From an uncultured Bacteroidia bacterium (GTDB lineage: Bacteria > Bacteroidota > Bacteroidia > Bacteroidales > Prolixibacteraceae): DNA of 58,990 nt. The number at the start of each line of letters is the position of its first letter. Positions within the stretch are counted from its first letter, which is position 1. The stretch is taken from assembly GCA_903854235.1 (NCBI GenBank), contig CAINVV010000154.1:1-58990 (forward strand), read 5' to 3'. A program made the translations under genes and the position numbers. Positions 27,038 to 36,681 of the stretch are shown piece after piece. Below the pieces are notes generated by a model. The model made no database searches, had not been told where the DNA came from, and saw only the letters and a program-made list of their open reading frames with translations.

Positions 27038-28630
27038 TTACCTGATATTTCCCGATTCGTGAATTTCAAGTTTGGACGTTTCCCCTGGCTGGCAAATGGT
27101 CGTTGCATTTGTCAATACATTGTTGAGGAGGGAAATCTGTTTGTTCTCCTTCCCCAGAAGTTGGAGAAAACAATTTGTTTGTCCACTGATGCAGTTGCCG
27201 CTGAAGCTGAGGTTGTTGCTTTTCTCCATCAGGATGGAACACTCATTTTCAGGGGTACTTCCCAGTTGCAGGTTGTTGAAGCTGCCATCTGTTACATCTG
27301 AAAGACAAAGGGCGGGTCTCGGATCTTTGCTTTCTGTCGACACTTGTACGTTGGTAAAGTGGATATTCCGTGCGTGACGCAGGTAGAATCCATAGGAAGG
27401 TAGCTGCCCAAACATTTCTGCTTCGGGATAATCCTTCTCTTTTTCAGGTATTTCTCGGTGGACCAGATCTTTTGTTCCCCCACCATCAAAGGAGATGCTG
27501 ATATTGCTCAGACTGATGTTTTCGACCGGATATCCCGGAATTCCCGTGATGGAGCATCCCAGGTTTCCGGCTCCGGTAACGATAACATTGCTGATGGATA
27601 CATTTTTCAAATGGCCCACGTTGTGGATGACCTGATCATCCCGGTAGGGTCTGGCCCTGTTGTCGAGCCGGATGAAGATCGGGGTCCAGGTGCCCTGGAT
27701 GGTCACATTGGAGATCACCACGCCATCCAGTGTTCCGCCATCGGCTACTTCCAGCGCAATCCCCGAGGAGCCTTCGTTATGACCGTAAATGAGTTGATCT
27801 GTATGGCTGGAGGGCTTGATGGCCAGGTTGGTAGCCGCGATGTTTTTGAATCCGGCATTCGACTCCGTCCCCAATTTGAAGGCATTGCAATGGCTGCTGA
27901 GCAGGCAGTTGGAAACCGCCACGTTTTCGCTGGCCCTGTCGGAGGTACTCTTGATGCAGAGGGCATCGTCGTCGCTGTCGACATTCACGTCCGAAATGGT
28001 CACCCGGTGACAGCCGTCGATGTCGATGCCGTCGTTGTTTTTGTTGCTGTGGTTGTAAACTTTTATTCCCCTGATCTGCAGGTCGTCGCAGGCGAGGTAG
28101 TGCTCCATCCAGCAACCCGAATTCTTGAGGGAAACGTTCTCTATCAGGATTTTGGAGCAGTGTATGAATTGAATCAGGTGCGGCCTGTCGTATTGAACCC
28201 CTTTTGCTGTTTTGTCTGCGAAGAATCTTCCCTGTCCATTGATTTCACCCTCACCTACAATGGCAATGTTTTGCTGGTTTTCAGCAAAGATCAGTTGTTT
28301 GGTCTTCCCGCGGGTTCGCAGGGCAACATATTCCGGGATATTGGGAACATAGTCTTCCAGATGTCTGCTGCCGTAAAGGGTTGCTCCCCTCGACAGTTGC
28401 AGGGTGACATTACTTTTCAGCATCAGGGTCCCGGAGAGGAAATTACCTGCCGGGATGATGACGGTTCCGCCCTCCTTGCTGCAGGCATCGATGGCTGCCT
28501 GGATGGCTCTGGTGCTTAACACCGTCGAATCGGCAACTGCACCAAATTCGGTGATGTCGTGGTTTTTCCCGAATCCGGGGAAGGCGCATCCGAAGATGAT
28601 CAGGGTAAATAAACTGTTGAATATTATCAT
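27038..28630 (-). CDS. GH28-family glycoside hydrolase (polygalacturonase-like)
   Basis: 530 aa from ATG 28630, preceded by AGGA at a good distance; ATG 28639 or TTG 28651 are alternatives. A signal peptide is followed by the DITEFGAVADSTVLSTRAIQAAIDAC opening typical of the right-handed beta-helix GH28. Catalytic Asp candidates lie in NNDGIDIDGC and DSDDDALCIKS. The usual GHG is replaced by SSHCNAFKLGTES, common in Bacteroidota relatives as I recall. Secreted enzyme acting on galacturonide- or rhamnose-type linkages, but the specificity is open. The neighbours would fit a role on a mixed or decorated glycan. The upstream gene ends 17 bp before it. Confidence 0.85.
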   Translation of the reverse strand: MIIFNSLFTLIIFGCAFPGFGKNHDITEFGAVADSTVLSTRAIQAAIDACSKEGGTVIIPAGNFLSGTLMLKSNVTLQLSRGATLYGSRHLEDYVPNIPEYVALRTRGKTKQLIFAENQQNIAIVGEGEINGQGRFFADKTAKGVQYDRPHLIQFIHCSKILIENVSLKNSGCWMEHYLACDDLQIRGIKVYNHSNKNNDGIDIDGCHRVTISDVNVDSDDDALCIKSTSDRASENVAVSNCLLSSHCNAFKLGTESNAGFKNIAATNLAIKPSSHTDQLIYGHNEGSSGIALEVADGGTLDGVVISNVTIQGTWTPIFIRLDNRARPYRDDQVIHNVGHLKNVSISNVIVTGAGNLGCSITGIPGYPVENISLSNISISFDGGGTKDLVHREIPEKEKDYPEAEMFGQLPSYGFYLRHARNIHFTNVQVSTESKDPRPALCLSDVTDGSFNNLQLGSTPENECSILMEKSNNLSFSGNCISGQTNCFLQLLGKENKQISLLNNVLTNATTICQPGETSKLEIHESGNIR

Positions 28631-28647
28631 TTTTGACATTCCTAAAT

Positions 28648-30402
28648 TCAATCTATGGGAACAATTTTTTCGTATTTTGGCTTCGTGTCATCAAACTTGA
28701 ACACGAAAGAAGGCCAGGTATTCAGCTTGTTTGCGAATATAAGCCCAGATTGGAGATCCCCTTTCACCACATAAAACCGCATCTTCATCCCCGGATTATG
28801 TTGGTTCAGCTCCTCCCTGAAGACCAGTTTCTGCTCTTTTTGCCGCCAGGTGGCGGCGAGGTGTTCGACGGAACAATCTTTTACCAGACTGTATCCGTTG
28901 TTCAGGTAAATGAATCCGTTGGAGAGGCAAAAGGCTGGGTTGTGCCTCAAATCCGTCGGAATTTCGACGGCAGTCTCTTCGCCGGTGCCCGCTGAATACC
29001 AGAGTCCGTGGGTGGGTGTGTCAAATTGAATTTCGACGGCTCCATCTACAGGTCTGTCGCACTGAATATCAAGCTGGTAGAGGTTTTCACTGAGTTTACG
29101 TACGATGGTGGTCGATTTTTCTGCCCGTATAGCGCAGGGAATGGGCAACAATGCTGCTGTTGATGCTCTTGCCTTGGTTGGTTCAAAAGTTTTTATTTCC
29201 CCACTTTTGGTGTCAACGTACAATGCTGAGCTGTTAAAGGCTGGAACATCTTTCAATTTGGCGAATACCGCTTCCAGTTTTTGCTGGGCTTGGTCGGCCT
29301 CGATCTCCGTGTATTTTACCTCCACCATCCAGGGGGTCCAGCCGCTGGCATCCGAGACTTCGGAGAGCAGCAGATGTTGCCACGCCTCGTCGATCAGTTT
29401 TTTCAATTCGGGCACCGCCTTTCCTGTCGATTCTAGTTTTTGAACCAATCGTTCCGCCATCATCACCTCTCCGCGCAGTTCGTAGCTGATGGATCGGGTA
29501 ATCCCATCCGTTTCCACCCCGCTTCGCTGACGGCCCATCCACATAAAGGGACCGCAGACCGACATGTTCCAGGTTCCCTCCGGCACAAACGGATAGTCGG
29601 GGATCTTGTATCCTTTCAGGTTTTTTATTTTGGTAGCCAATTCGCTCATGGTCACAAATTTGTAGCCTTCCGACTGCAGCTTTTTGAACCTGTCGACACT
29701 CTCTTTCTCCTGGGCAGCGACGCGGTAAAAATTGCTGTTGTAGTCGTTGGTATTGAATACCTCTCCGTCGTCGAGGAAGGAAAAATCCCAATCCAGTCCT
29801 TCCAGTTTCTTCTCGCCGGCACCGATCAGTCCAAGAATCTGATCATTCCCGTATTTGACATTGACCAGTGGAAGGGTCTTGTCGCGGTAATAGCTGTGGG
29901 GATCGGAAGAGGTAACCACCAGGTCGTACCTGTCTTTCAGGAAGCTGGCATAGGCAGGCGTCCACTGGATCTCCTGACTGAAAAAGACCTTCGACCGTTT
30001 CATCCCGTGTTCGGCCAGGATCCGGTCGGAGATTTCGATCGATTTCTGCATGTCGAGGGCCGGATAGGCGATGAACAGCTGATCCGAATAGTGGGCGATC
30101 ACCAGCTCTATCTGTCCACGATTGATCAGTTTTTTGAAAAGGGCAAGCACCTCCGGATATTCATTGGCAAATACCTCAATGGCATAACCCTGAATTTCGA
30201 TGTCAGACTTGTATTGTGGATTTTTTTCAAAGAACTGAAGTACGGGGTAGAAGGACTCGGTGATGATTCTTCTTTCGATGCGGTAATCGCCGGCCACATA
30301 CTGCAGGTTGAAGTGAAACATGCCAATGGCGTACTTTTCTGTTGCATTGGCAGTTATTCCCAGCCATAACAGCAAGGAAAAGGCAAGAATTTTTTTAATC
30401 AT
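28648..30402 (-). CDS. GH57/GH38-like (beta/alpha)7-barrel glycosidase
   Basis: 584 aa with a signal peptide (MIKKILAFSLLLWLGITANA). The N-terminal 280 residues resemble the GH57/GH38-type deacetylase-like barrel (AIGMFHFNLQYVAGD, IELVIAHYSDQLFIAYP, FFSQEIQWTPAYASFL, WDFSFLDDGE). The EGTWNMSVCGPFMWMGR segment and the helical part ending LLLSEVSDASGWTPW recall GH57 domain order. The C-terminal 180 residues are beta-rich. I could not assign the nucleophile with certainty, so substrate and even activity are open. It is co-directional with the GH28 gene (17 bp) and the upstream lipoprotein (33 bp), so an operon is likely. Confidence 0.6.
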   Translation of the reverse strand: MIKKILAFSLLLWLGITANATEKYAIGMFHFNLQYVAGDYRIERRIITESFYPVLQFFEKNPQYKSDIEIQGYAIEVFANEYPEVLALFKKLINRGQIELVIAHYSDQLFIAYPALDMQKSIEISDRILAEHGMKRSKVFFSQEIQWTPAYASFLKDRYDLVVTSSDPHSYYRDKTLPLVNVKYGNDQILGLIGAGEKKLEGLDWDFSFLDDGEVFNTNDYNSNFYRVAAQEKESVDRFKKLQSEGYKFVTMSELATKIKNLKGYKIPDYPFVPEGTWNMSVCGPFMWMGRQRSGVETDGITRSISYELRGEVMMAERLVQKLESTGKAVPELKKLIDEAWQHLLLSEVSDASGWTPWMVEVKYTEIEADQAQQKLEAVFAKLKDVPAFNSSALYVDTKSGEIKTFEPTKARASTAALLPIPCAIRAEKSTTIVRKLSENLYQLDIQCDRPVDGAVEIQFDTPTHGLWYSAGTGEETAVEIPTDLRHNPAFCLSNGFIYLNNGYSLVKDCSVEHLAATWRQKEQKLVFREELNQHNPGMKMRFYVVKGDLQSGLIFANKLNTWPSFVFKFDDTKPKYEKIVPID

Positions 30403-30435
30403 GATTGGTAGTTTATTGTCGTTGATAGTCTAAAA

Positions 30436-32697
30436 TTACTTAATTACCCCGAGATACCTTCCCATCCAGTAGGGTAGCAACCACACATCCCCGGCGCTGA
30501 TAAGCGAAGCTCCGTCGCCCTGCGAATCGAGTCTGAAAATCTCTCCATTGTGACGGTAAAGTGGTATTTCTCCCAGCGGAAGCAGCTCTTTGGTGGTTTG
30601 ATTGCGGAAATTGGCAGGAAGCAGATCGAGATCCTGCCTTAGGGAATTTTGAACGGCCCAATTGCGAAGGTCCAGCGGGTACTCCTGCAAAAACCGGATG
30701 GACCTGTTCAGGTCAAACTCTTTTGATCCGGTAGAGGCATAAATGAAGTTCCACAGTGCATTCCCCTCCGGACGCTCAATTGACCAGTGATCCTGGATAG
30801 CCGCTTTATATTTGTCTTTTAATTCGGGGGTGAAGGCATATTTGAACAATCCGGGGTAAGCCAGGAAGTACATTTCATCATCTGAGTGGTTCCATTCCTG
30901 GGAGAGCAGCTTACTCAGCTTGTCATTTTCAGAAGTCCCGATTTGGGAGAACGGCCTCAGAAGATTGTCAAGATATCCAAATTTCTCCATCATCTCCATC
31001 GCCTTGGTCTTGTAGATTTCTTTTCCGGTAAAATGGTAGGCAGTTTGAAGAAAGGCAATGATGTTGGAGGAGTATAGTTTCCTGTCGCTTACATTAATCG
31101 GGAACTGATTGACATAGGCTGGGTTCCATTTTCCCCACAGGGTCGGATGACCATCCACATCGATTAGGTAGAGGTCATTTTTGACGATGTAACCCATCAG
31201 ATCGTCGAGGCTTTTTAAGGCACGTGCTTTCCAGGCTGCATCATCGGCCAGTTCGAGAATGGTAGTCAAGGCAAAGATCTGTCCGACGGCCTGGTCGCTG
31301 CTTGCAGTTGAGCGCCAGGTCCAGTTGGCGTGATCGGCTGCAGGCAACCAGAGACTCTGCGGTGAGCCGGATGCCAGCTCCTTTTCCTCCCATCCCGCCT
31401 CACGAACCGTGTCAATCTTGAAATCCCTTTCTATGCTGCGGGCGAAAAGCCCTTGTATTTTGGTCACGGTGAAAAGGCGTTCCATGGCCTCGTAAGATTC
31501 ATAGGCATTCTCTTTGGCCTCTTCAGATCCGGTCACTTTGTACCGGTAAAGCTGACTGGCCAGATACATTGCCGTCCAAAGATTGTCGCTGGGTTGGGCG
31601 CCGGTCTGGGCGGAGGAGTAGCCATTTGTGAGTCTGACACTGCTGCTGTTGAAACCGTACCGGATATTTTTCTCCCTGACCTGCTTTTCGAAAAAGAGCG
31701 CCTTCTCTTCCAGGGTCATCATTTTGGAACAGATTTGCCCCAGCCCTTGATCCGTCAGGACCAGCAACGAATGATCGGGACCCTTTTCCAAAGCGGTGAC
31801 CCGATTCCCGGGAAGCCACCTTTCCCCTGCATAATAGCTGTATTTCCCCGATTCAGTTGGTCGAAAAACACCGTGGGCAGAGCCAAGCCAAAGTTGGTCT
31901 TCGATGACTTTGACCTCCGTTATTTCCGTGCAGGGCAATTTGGTGATCAGGTGCTTGTCGGGGAGGATCAGGTACCCGGAAGTTGTTCCTACAACGGTTT
32001 GATTCCCTTTCCAGGAGGCCGCACTTGTGATGCCCGGCCCGCTGTATATTTCCCGGATTGGCTGACCAGGAAGGTATTCCGCTACTTTGCCCTCTGAAAT
32101 AAGCAGGAAGCACTTTCGGTCTTCCGCATATTCTATCTTTTTTAATCCCTGGAAATTACCTTTCCAGATTTTTTCTCCTGTCTGACTAAAATAGCAGAGA
32201 TTCCATCCATCCGAAATGAGAAAATGAAAATCTTCGCCACCCGCAAACACCCTGGCATTTGGCATCCCGTGGTCAATTTGCAGTTTTCCAGCCCAGCCAT
32301 TGCTGAAGAGTTGCTTGCCATCGAGGAAGAGGGTTTGACCCCGATAAGTCTCTATGGATTGAATTTTTTTGGGGAATAACTGCGGATAGGAGATGTCCGG
32401 AATCAATCCTCCGGAATAGAACAGGCTTCCCTGATCAGGTACCAGGAGGCCATTTTTGGACAAGATCCGGATCTGACCATCGCGGTTGGCAGAGACCGCA
32501 ATAAGATCATTGGGATTTTGTGATTTTCCGGTATAAAATTTGATGCTGTAATCTTGCGGATAGGGGCAATCCCGGTAGGAGGACTGTCCGGCAATGGAGG
32601 TGCCGGACAAAGGCTGACTACTCTTGTGATCCAAACATCCGGTCACAAAAAGCACAGCCAGGGATAACAAAAGATACCCTGAAATTTGTCTCATCAT
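30436..32697 (-). CDS. Lipoprotein with beta-propeller and helical-barrel halves, unknown
   Basis: 753 aa. Lipobox MMRQISGYLLLSLAVLFVTGC (Cys21). Residues about 40-320 repeat short beta-type units (LIAVSANRDGQIRILSKNG, AKVFAG-type and LWLGSAHGVFRPT), like blades of a two-component-regulator-type propeller. Residues about 350-753 are helical and rich in Trp/Tyr/Asp, with SDNLWTAMYLASQLYRY, WRSTASSDQAVGQIFAL and WNHSDDEMYFLAYPG, resembling an (alpha/alpha)6 barrel of glycosidases or lyases. I recognise no named family. The fusion would place a glycan-processing or -binding barrel on the surface with a binding propeller. It precedes the GH57-like gene by 33 bp. Confidence 0.7.
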   Translation of the reverse strand: MMRQISGYLLLSLAVLFVTGCLDHKSSQPLSGTSIAGQSSYRDCPYPQDYSIKFYTGKSQNPNDLIAVSANRDGQIRILSKNGLLVPDQGSLFYSGGLIPDISYPQLFPKKIQSIETYRGQTLFLDGKQLFSNGWAGKLQIDHGMPNARVFAGGEDFHFLISDGWNLCYFSQTGEKIWKGNFQGLKKIEYAEDRKCFLLISEGKVAEYLPGQPIREIYSGPGITSAASWKGNQTVVGTTSGYLILPDKHLITKLPCTEITEVKVIEDQLWLGSAHGVFRPTESGKYSYYAGERWLPGNRVTALEKGPDHSLLVLTDQGLGQICSKMMTLEEKALFFEKQVREKNIRYGFNSSSVRLTNGYSSAQTGAQPSDNLWTAMYLASQLYRYKVTGSEEAKENAYESYEAMERLFTVTKIQGLFARSIERDFKIDTVREAGWEEKELASGSPQSLWLPAADHANWTWRSTASSDQAVGQIFALTTILELADDAAWKARALKSLDDLMGYIVKNDLYLIDVDGHPTLWGKWNPAYVNQFPINVSDRKLYSSNIIAFLQTAYHFTGKEIYKTKAMEMMEKFGYLDNLLRPFSQIGTSENDKLSKLLSQEWNHSDDEMYFLAYPGLFKYAFTPELKDKYKAAIQDHWSIERPEGNALWNFIYASTGSKEFDLNRSIRFLQEYPLDLRNWAVQNSLRQDLDLLPANFRNQTTKELLPLGEIPLYRHNGEIFRLDSQGDGASLISAGDVWLLPYWMGRYLGVIK

Positions 32698-32880
32698 TGT
32701 AGTAGTTAAAGCGAGACGAAGATAGGTAAAATGTTTTGACCTGATCTTATCAGGAGCTCGTGATTTTTCCGGTGGCAGGTGACTTTTCGATCTTATTGAA
32801 CCAATGGAACAATGGATTGGTATGGGGCAGCAGGGAATCCCGATGGAGAAGGAGGTGTTTGTGCTAGAATGAAATGCAGG

Positions 32881-33147
32881 TTAGTTGGCCCTGTACATGC
32901 TCAGATCAACGACATCGAAAAAGCTACGGGTATTGGCACTTTGTTTCGACTTCCGGGATTTGGAAGATACCAGAATGGACTCCAGGTCATTTTCAGACAT
33001 GATTTCGGGTTGGCCTGATTTTTCAAGGGTGCTCAGCAACAGTTGAATCCTACTGATAAATCCTTCCGGAGTTGCCCTTTGTTGATGCAATTTCTCTGCC
33101 TCAGCTTTGAGAAACTTTGCAAGTAACGCTGAATTCCTTGTCTCCAT
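32881..33147 (-). CDS. Small protein of unknown function, 88 aa
   Basis: Starts at ATG 33147. It is polar and helical with no signal peptide or membrane segment: KFLKAEAEKLHQQR, then ISRIQLLLSTLEKSG, and a Ser/Lys/Arg-rich tail ending FFDVVDLSMYRAN. I do not recognise it. It stands between the GH38 gene terminator and the lipoprotein gene. A longer overlapping reading frame (33033-33392) on the same strand looks random, with many Cys, Phe and Lys clusters, and was not kept. Confidence 0.45.
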   Translation of the reverse strand: METRNSALLAKFLKAEAEKLHQQRATPEGFISRIQLLLSTLEKSGQPEIMSENDLESILVSSKSRKSKQSANTRSFFDVVDLSMYRAN

Positions 33148-33335
33148 TTTGTCGGGTTTTTGCTTCTTAGGTTGGTTAAAACTGCAAATGGTTCCAGCAG
33201 TTTATCTTCCATCCAATCTGAAAGTAAAAATATCGGGACGAAGTGTCCCATCCGGTAAGTGTGTTGGACTTTCGAAGTAGTGGCGTGGCTGATTTTTGTG
33301 TAGGTGAATGTACTACAAGGGATTTTTTTGGGCAC

Positions 33336-33383
33336 AAAAAAAGGAACCCCTGTCACTTCGTTTTTAAGTGAAGGGGTTCCTTT
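33336..33383 (-). terminator. Intrinsic terminator of the GH38 gene
   Basis: On the minus strand an 11-bp arm (33383-33373, aaaggaacccc as read) pairs with its complement near 33350-33340, with an inner stem around tcactt/aagtga, followed by at least seven T residues (33342-33336). The structure begins 17 bp past the GH38 stop codon, so this gene is likely a separate unit from the glycosidases downstream. Confidence 0.8.
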
Positions 33384-33399
33384 CAGATGCAATAAAATT

Positions 33400-36300
33400 T
33401 TATTTGGTCTGGTTTCTCAGGTTAAAGGGAGAATTTTCGCTGAAGTCATCCGACAGTAGCTGCAAAAATTTCAAATCGTCACTGGATTTTCTGGCAACGG
33501 TTACCGCAAATATTTTGATTCTGTCGTTATCGGGCAGGGTAATCGTCCTGGTGGACTGATTCAGATCCAGCTCATAGCGGAAAAGGTAGGAATAATGATA
33601 AGGATCATTTCGGGTAGGATAGCCAAAATGGGTATGGGAAGCAAACCAGGCTATGTTGTCCTGATTTAGGAAAGGCTCCCTGATACCTAGTACCGTGTAT
33701 CCATCGAGGTCAAACTGCCTGTCATAATGTTGTCCAATAAATCCTGCCCACGCCGAAATTTTGATATCTTGCTTCTTTCCGTTGACAATGAACTGACCCA
33801 TTGTCTCTTCGGTAGATGCTGCAAGTAGATAGACTTTGTTGTAATCCCCGGCAGGTAGCTGAATGGTTTGACCCATGCAGGTAACGGCATTCTTTTGAAG
33901 ATCTGCAGTGCTACCCAATTTAAAATGAACGGCTTCGCTTTCGAGGGTAGCAGGCATCATCTCGGCGGGGAAGTTGTTTACATTGCCGTGCTCAGTTGGA
34001 TCGTATTTTCGGACCATATCCCCATCGGTGCGGTTGTTGTCGAAGCTCATCACATCCTGATCGTAGGATAGATCTGCGGTCGATTGATTGAAACTGAAGT
34101 TCTTCAAGGAGGCGAGTTTAACGGCAAAACTGCGCAAAGTAAAGTGCGAAAGATCGAAAGTGAGGGCATTGCCGTTCGTCGCAACCACACCAATTCTCTG
34201 CTCCTGTCCATTGATTTCGTAGGCATCAAGAATCTTTTCCGGAAGTTGCAGTTTGATCCCCGACTGGTCTTTGCCCGATTGTTCATTGACCCGGATCACA
34301 TAATAGTCACTTAGCTCTGCTTTTTTAAGGGCCATAAGACCAACCTTTTGCGAGCTAATTTGCAAGAAGGAGAAAGTATTCCCCAATTCGCCGGGATGTT
34401 TTGGTGCTTCTGCAGCAAGTAGGGGTTTGTTCAGAAATTCGGCCTGTTCCTGCGTATCACTCTGTGACCAGTCGCCTTGGTGTCCGTACAAGCCATATTT
34501 GAAATTCTGAATGCCCCAGTCCTGAGAGGATTGGTAGAGCCAGGTTGGGCAAAGTTTGGCGGAAGGGGTGTATTGCAAGGTCAAACGCAAGGTGTTATTG
34601 TCTGGTTTATCTGATCCGTACTTGCAATCTTCCAGAACTGAAACGCCGAATTTACCCGATTTGTCAGTCAGGTCGAACCACATTTTGGAAGGCACTTCAA
34701 ATTTCAGCTCGTGGTTGGTGTTTCGCTGGATGACCCCGACGCCCAGGTTATAGGTGGCATTTTCATTTTCGGCGGTAAAGGGGAAGGAGGCCTTCAGACT
34801 AACTCCCGTGGATTGCCAGTCGATTTCATTGGCCACCTCAATTCTTTTGCCGGCTTTCCCGGCTGAGAGACTGATCAGCTGTTTGATGGCTGAATTCTCT
34901 CCCTTTTTCGTTACTTCGAAGGAAACCCGGACGGGTCCATTCTCTACCATCTGGATCTTTACATCTTGATTCAGGAAGGCAAAAGGTGGATTCTTACGAT
35001 CGTACCAAAACATGTTCCAGGAGGGTTCCTTGGTTGGAATTTCCCGCTGAAATTCGAGCCGGGCAGGTTTTGAAAGCAGCTGACGCTGATCTTTCTTGTC
35101 AAATATTCCAGAAATATCACCATTGTCATCGAGCGAGATTTTGTAATACTCGTTTTCGAGGGTATTGGGTTCGATGGAGAGGGAAGGGGTCGTCAGTCTG
35201 GTTTTCTCATCAGACCCCTGAACATCGAATATGGCGACTCCCAGGGAGGGAACTTTTGCCAGAAAAATAAATTTTACTTTGTCTGTTTTTTTGGAGATGA
35301 TTTGGGAGGGGACCTCTTTCCCCGATGGATCAAATACCCTGAGGTGTTCAGGCAGATCCTTGAAAGTTAACTCTGCTGTGCAGACATCTTCCCGTTCCCT
35401 GGCCACAGGATTGAAAACGGCAATTGCTCTGCCTTTGGTTTTCGTGTTGAGACTGGAGGTGATCTCTCCGGCAGCATTTTTCAATACTTGCGTAAATCCG
35501 TTTTGTGCAATGAATTCATCGTTCCAGGCCAATTTGAAGGCGCTCGGAATGGCCGTTCCTGGAAGGACGTCGTGCATCTGGCTGCCAAGCAGTAATTCCC
35601 AGGCATTGTTCAATTTTCCGTATGGATAGGGTGACCCTGTCAAGTAATTGGCCAGAGAGGCCATCTGTTCGGAGGATTGTGCGAGAATCTCATTCTTGCG
35701 GTTGAGCCGTTTCATATAGGATTCGGAGGTCATCGAGCCGGAGCTGTGCTCCACAAGCAATAAATCACCGGAATAGATTGGGAGTTTTTTCCTGATTTCG
35801 GGAGTGATGTCCTTGTACATCTGGTCGGAGGAGGTAAGTACAACTTTGATCTTACTGTCGGGATTGTGCAGGCTTCCCTCAGCATTGATCACATCGCGTT
35901 CCCTGATGCCGCCCCCCATATCGCCCGAGCCATAATACCTGTAGTCGAAGGTTATGCCGTGCTTTTGCTGGTCCTCTTTTAGACGCTGATCCCAGTAACT
36001 GTCGATGTCAAGGCGTGGCATCAGGTCGCCATCGTAATCTGTAGCATCCAGACAAGCTACGACTCCTTTCCCGTCTGGACCGTTCCAAACCCCCACATTG
36101 AAGGGAAGCGGGACACAGGTACGAAGGTTGGGGATCGTCAGTTTCTGCGTGGAGAAACCAATGATGCCGGCGTGGTGCAATACGGTAGGAAGGTTAGCGA
36201 CAAATCCAAAACAGTCGGGAAGCATATAATCGACGCTCTCCTTGCCAAATTCCTTGCGAAAGAAGGAGTTGCCATAAAGAATGTGACGCAGCACAGACTC

Positions 36301-36681
36301 AGACGAAGAGACATTGACTTCCGCCTCCTCCACGGAGGATCCCGCCACGTTCCATCGCCCTGCATCAATGTAGCCCTTGAGACGGGAAAAGAGTTCGGGA
36401 TGATACTCCTTCATCAGGCGGTAACGCCGTGATCCAGTGAAGTTGAAGACATAGTCGGGATATTTGTCCAGTAACCGGTAGTTTTCCTCCATGGTATTCT
36501 TAAGATATTCACTGACCGTCGTTTTGTAGTCCCATTCATATTCAGAATCCAAATGGGTGTATCCGACCGTGTACAATACGCGATCCTTTGAAATATCGTA
36601 GGAAGCCCTTCTGTTGAGTGGTTGTGAAAATGCACCAAACTGCAGTAGCAGCAACAGTGTGAATAAATAGAATTTTCTCAT
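33400..36681 (-). CDS. GH38 alpha-mannosidase
   Basis: 1093 aa with a signal peptide (FGAFSQ). The N-terminal catalytic domain has the zinc-binding His-x-Asp (YTHLDSEYEW, His43, Asp45), the LPDCFGF loop with likely nucleophile Asp156, and the helical-segment motif GSQMHDVLPGTAIPSAF with another zinc His. The rest is a long beta-rich region as in class II alpha-mannosidases. It is predicted to be a periplasmic or secreted, retaining, zinc-dependent alpha-mannosidase. It is monocistronic by its own terminator at 33336-33383. It faces the M14 peptidase gene across a 297-bp AT-rich spacer containing a short GC-rich segment (about 36760-36785) without recognised function. Confidence 0.9.
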   Translation of the reverse strand: MRKFYLFTLLLLLQFGAFSQPLNRRASYDISKDRVLYTVGYTHLDSEYEWDYKTTVSEYLKNTMEENYRLLDKYPDYVFNFTGSRRYRLMKEYHPELFSRLKGYIDAGRWNVAGSSVEEAEVNVSSSESVLRHILYGNSFFRKEFGKESVDYMLPDCFGFVANLPTVLHHAGIIGFSTQKLTIPNLRTCVPLPFNVGVWNGPDGKGVVACLDATDYDGDLMPRLDIDSYWDQRLKEDQQKHGITFDYRYYGSGDMGGGIRERDVINAEGSLHNPDSKIKVVLTSSDQMYKDITPEIRKKLPIYSGDLLLVEHSSGSMTSESYMKRLNRKNEILAQSSEQMASLANYLTGSPYPYGKLNNAWELLLGSQMHDVLPGTAIPSAFKLAWNDEFIAQNGFTQVLKNAAGEITSSLNTKTKGRAIAVFNPVAREREDVCTAELTFKDLPEHLRVFDPSGKEVPSQIISKKTDKVKFIFLAKVPSLGVAIFDVQGSDEKTRLTTPSLSIEPNTLENEYYKISLDDNGDISGIFDKKDQRQLLSKPARLEFQREIPTKEPSWNMFWYDRKNPPFAFLNQDVKIQMVENGPVRVSFEVTKKGENSAIKQLISLSAGKAGKRIEVANEIDWQSTGVSLKASFPFTAENENATYNLGVGVIQRNTNHELKFEVPSKMWFDLTDKSGKFGVSVLEDCKYGSDKPDNNTLRLTLQYTPSAKLCPTWLYQSSQDWGIQNFKYGLYGHQGDWSQSDTQEQAEFLNKPLLAAEAPKHPGELGNTFSFLQISSQKVGLMALKKAELSDYYVIRVNEQSGKDQSGIKLQLPEKILDAYEINGQEQRIGVVATNGNALTFDLSHFTLRSFAVKLASLKNFSFNQSTADLSYDQDVMSFDNNRTDGDMVRKYDPTEHGNVNNFPAEMMPATLESEAVHFKLGSTADLQKNAVTCMGQTIQLPAGDYNKVYLLAASTEETMGQFIVNGKKQDIKISAWAGFIGQHYDRQFDLDGYTVLGIREPFLNQDNIAWFASHTHFGYPTRNDPYHYSYLFRYELDLNQSTRTITLPDNDRIKIFAVTVARKSSDDLKFLQLLSDDFSENSPFNLRNQTK

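Noticed and set aside
27458-28519. 353-codon open frame on the plus strand
   Set aside because: It is the antisense shadow of the GH28 gene; long antisense frames are common over G+C-balanced beta-helix repeats. No start context or family features.
29440-30369. 309-codon plus-strand frame
   Set aside because: Antisense to the GH57-like gene; its translation is low-complexity Phe/Val/Gly-rich with no recognisable domain.
33033-33392. 119-codon minus-strand frame near the GH38 terminator
   Set aside because: It includes the terminator hairpin sequence and overlaps the 88-residue small gene in another frame. Composition looks random.
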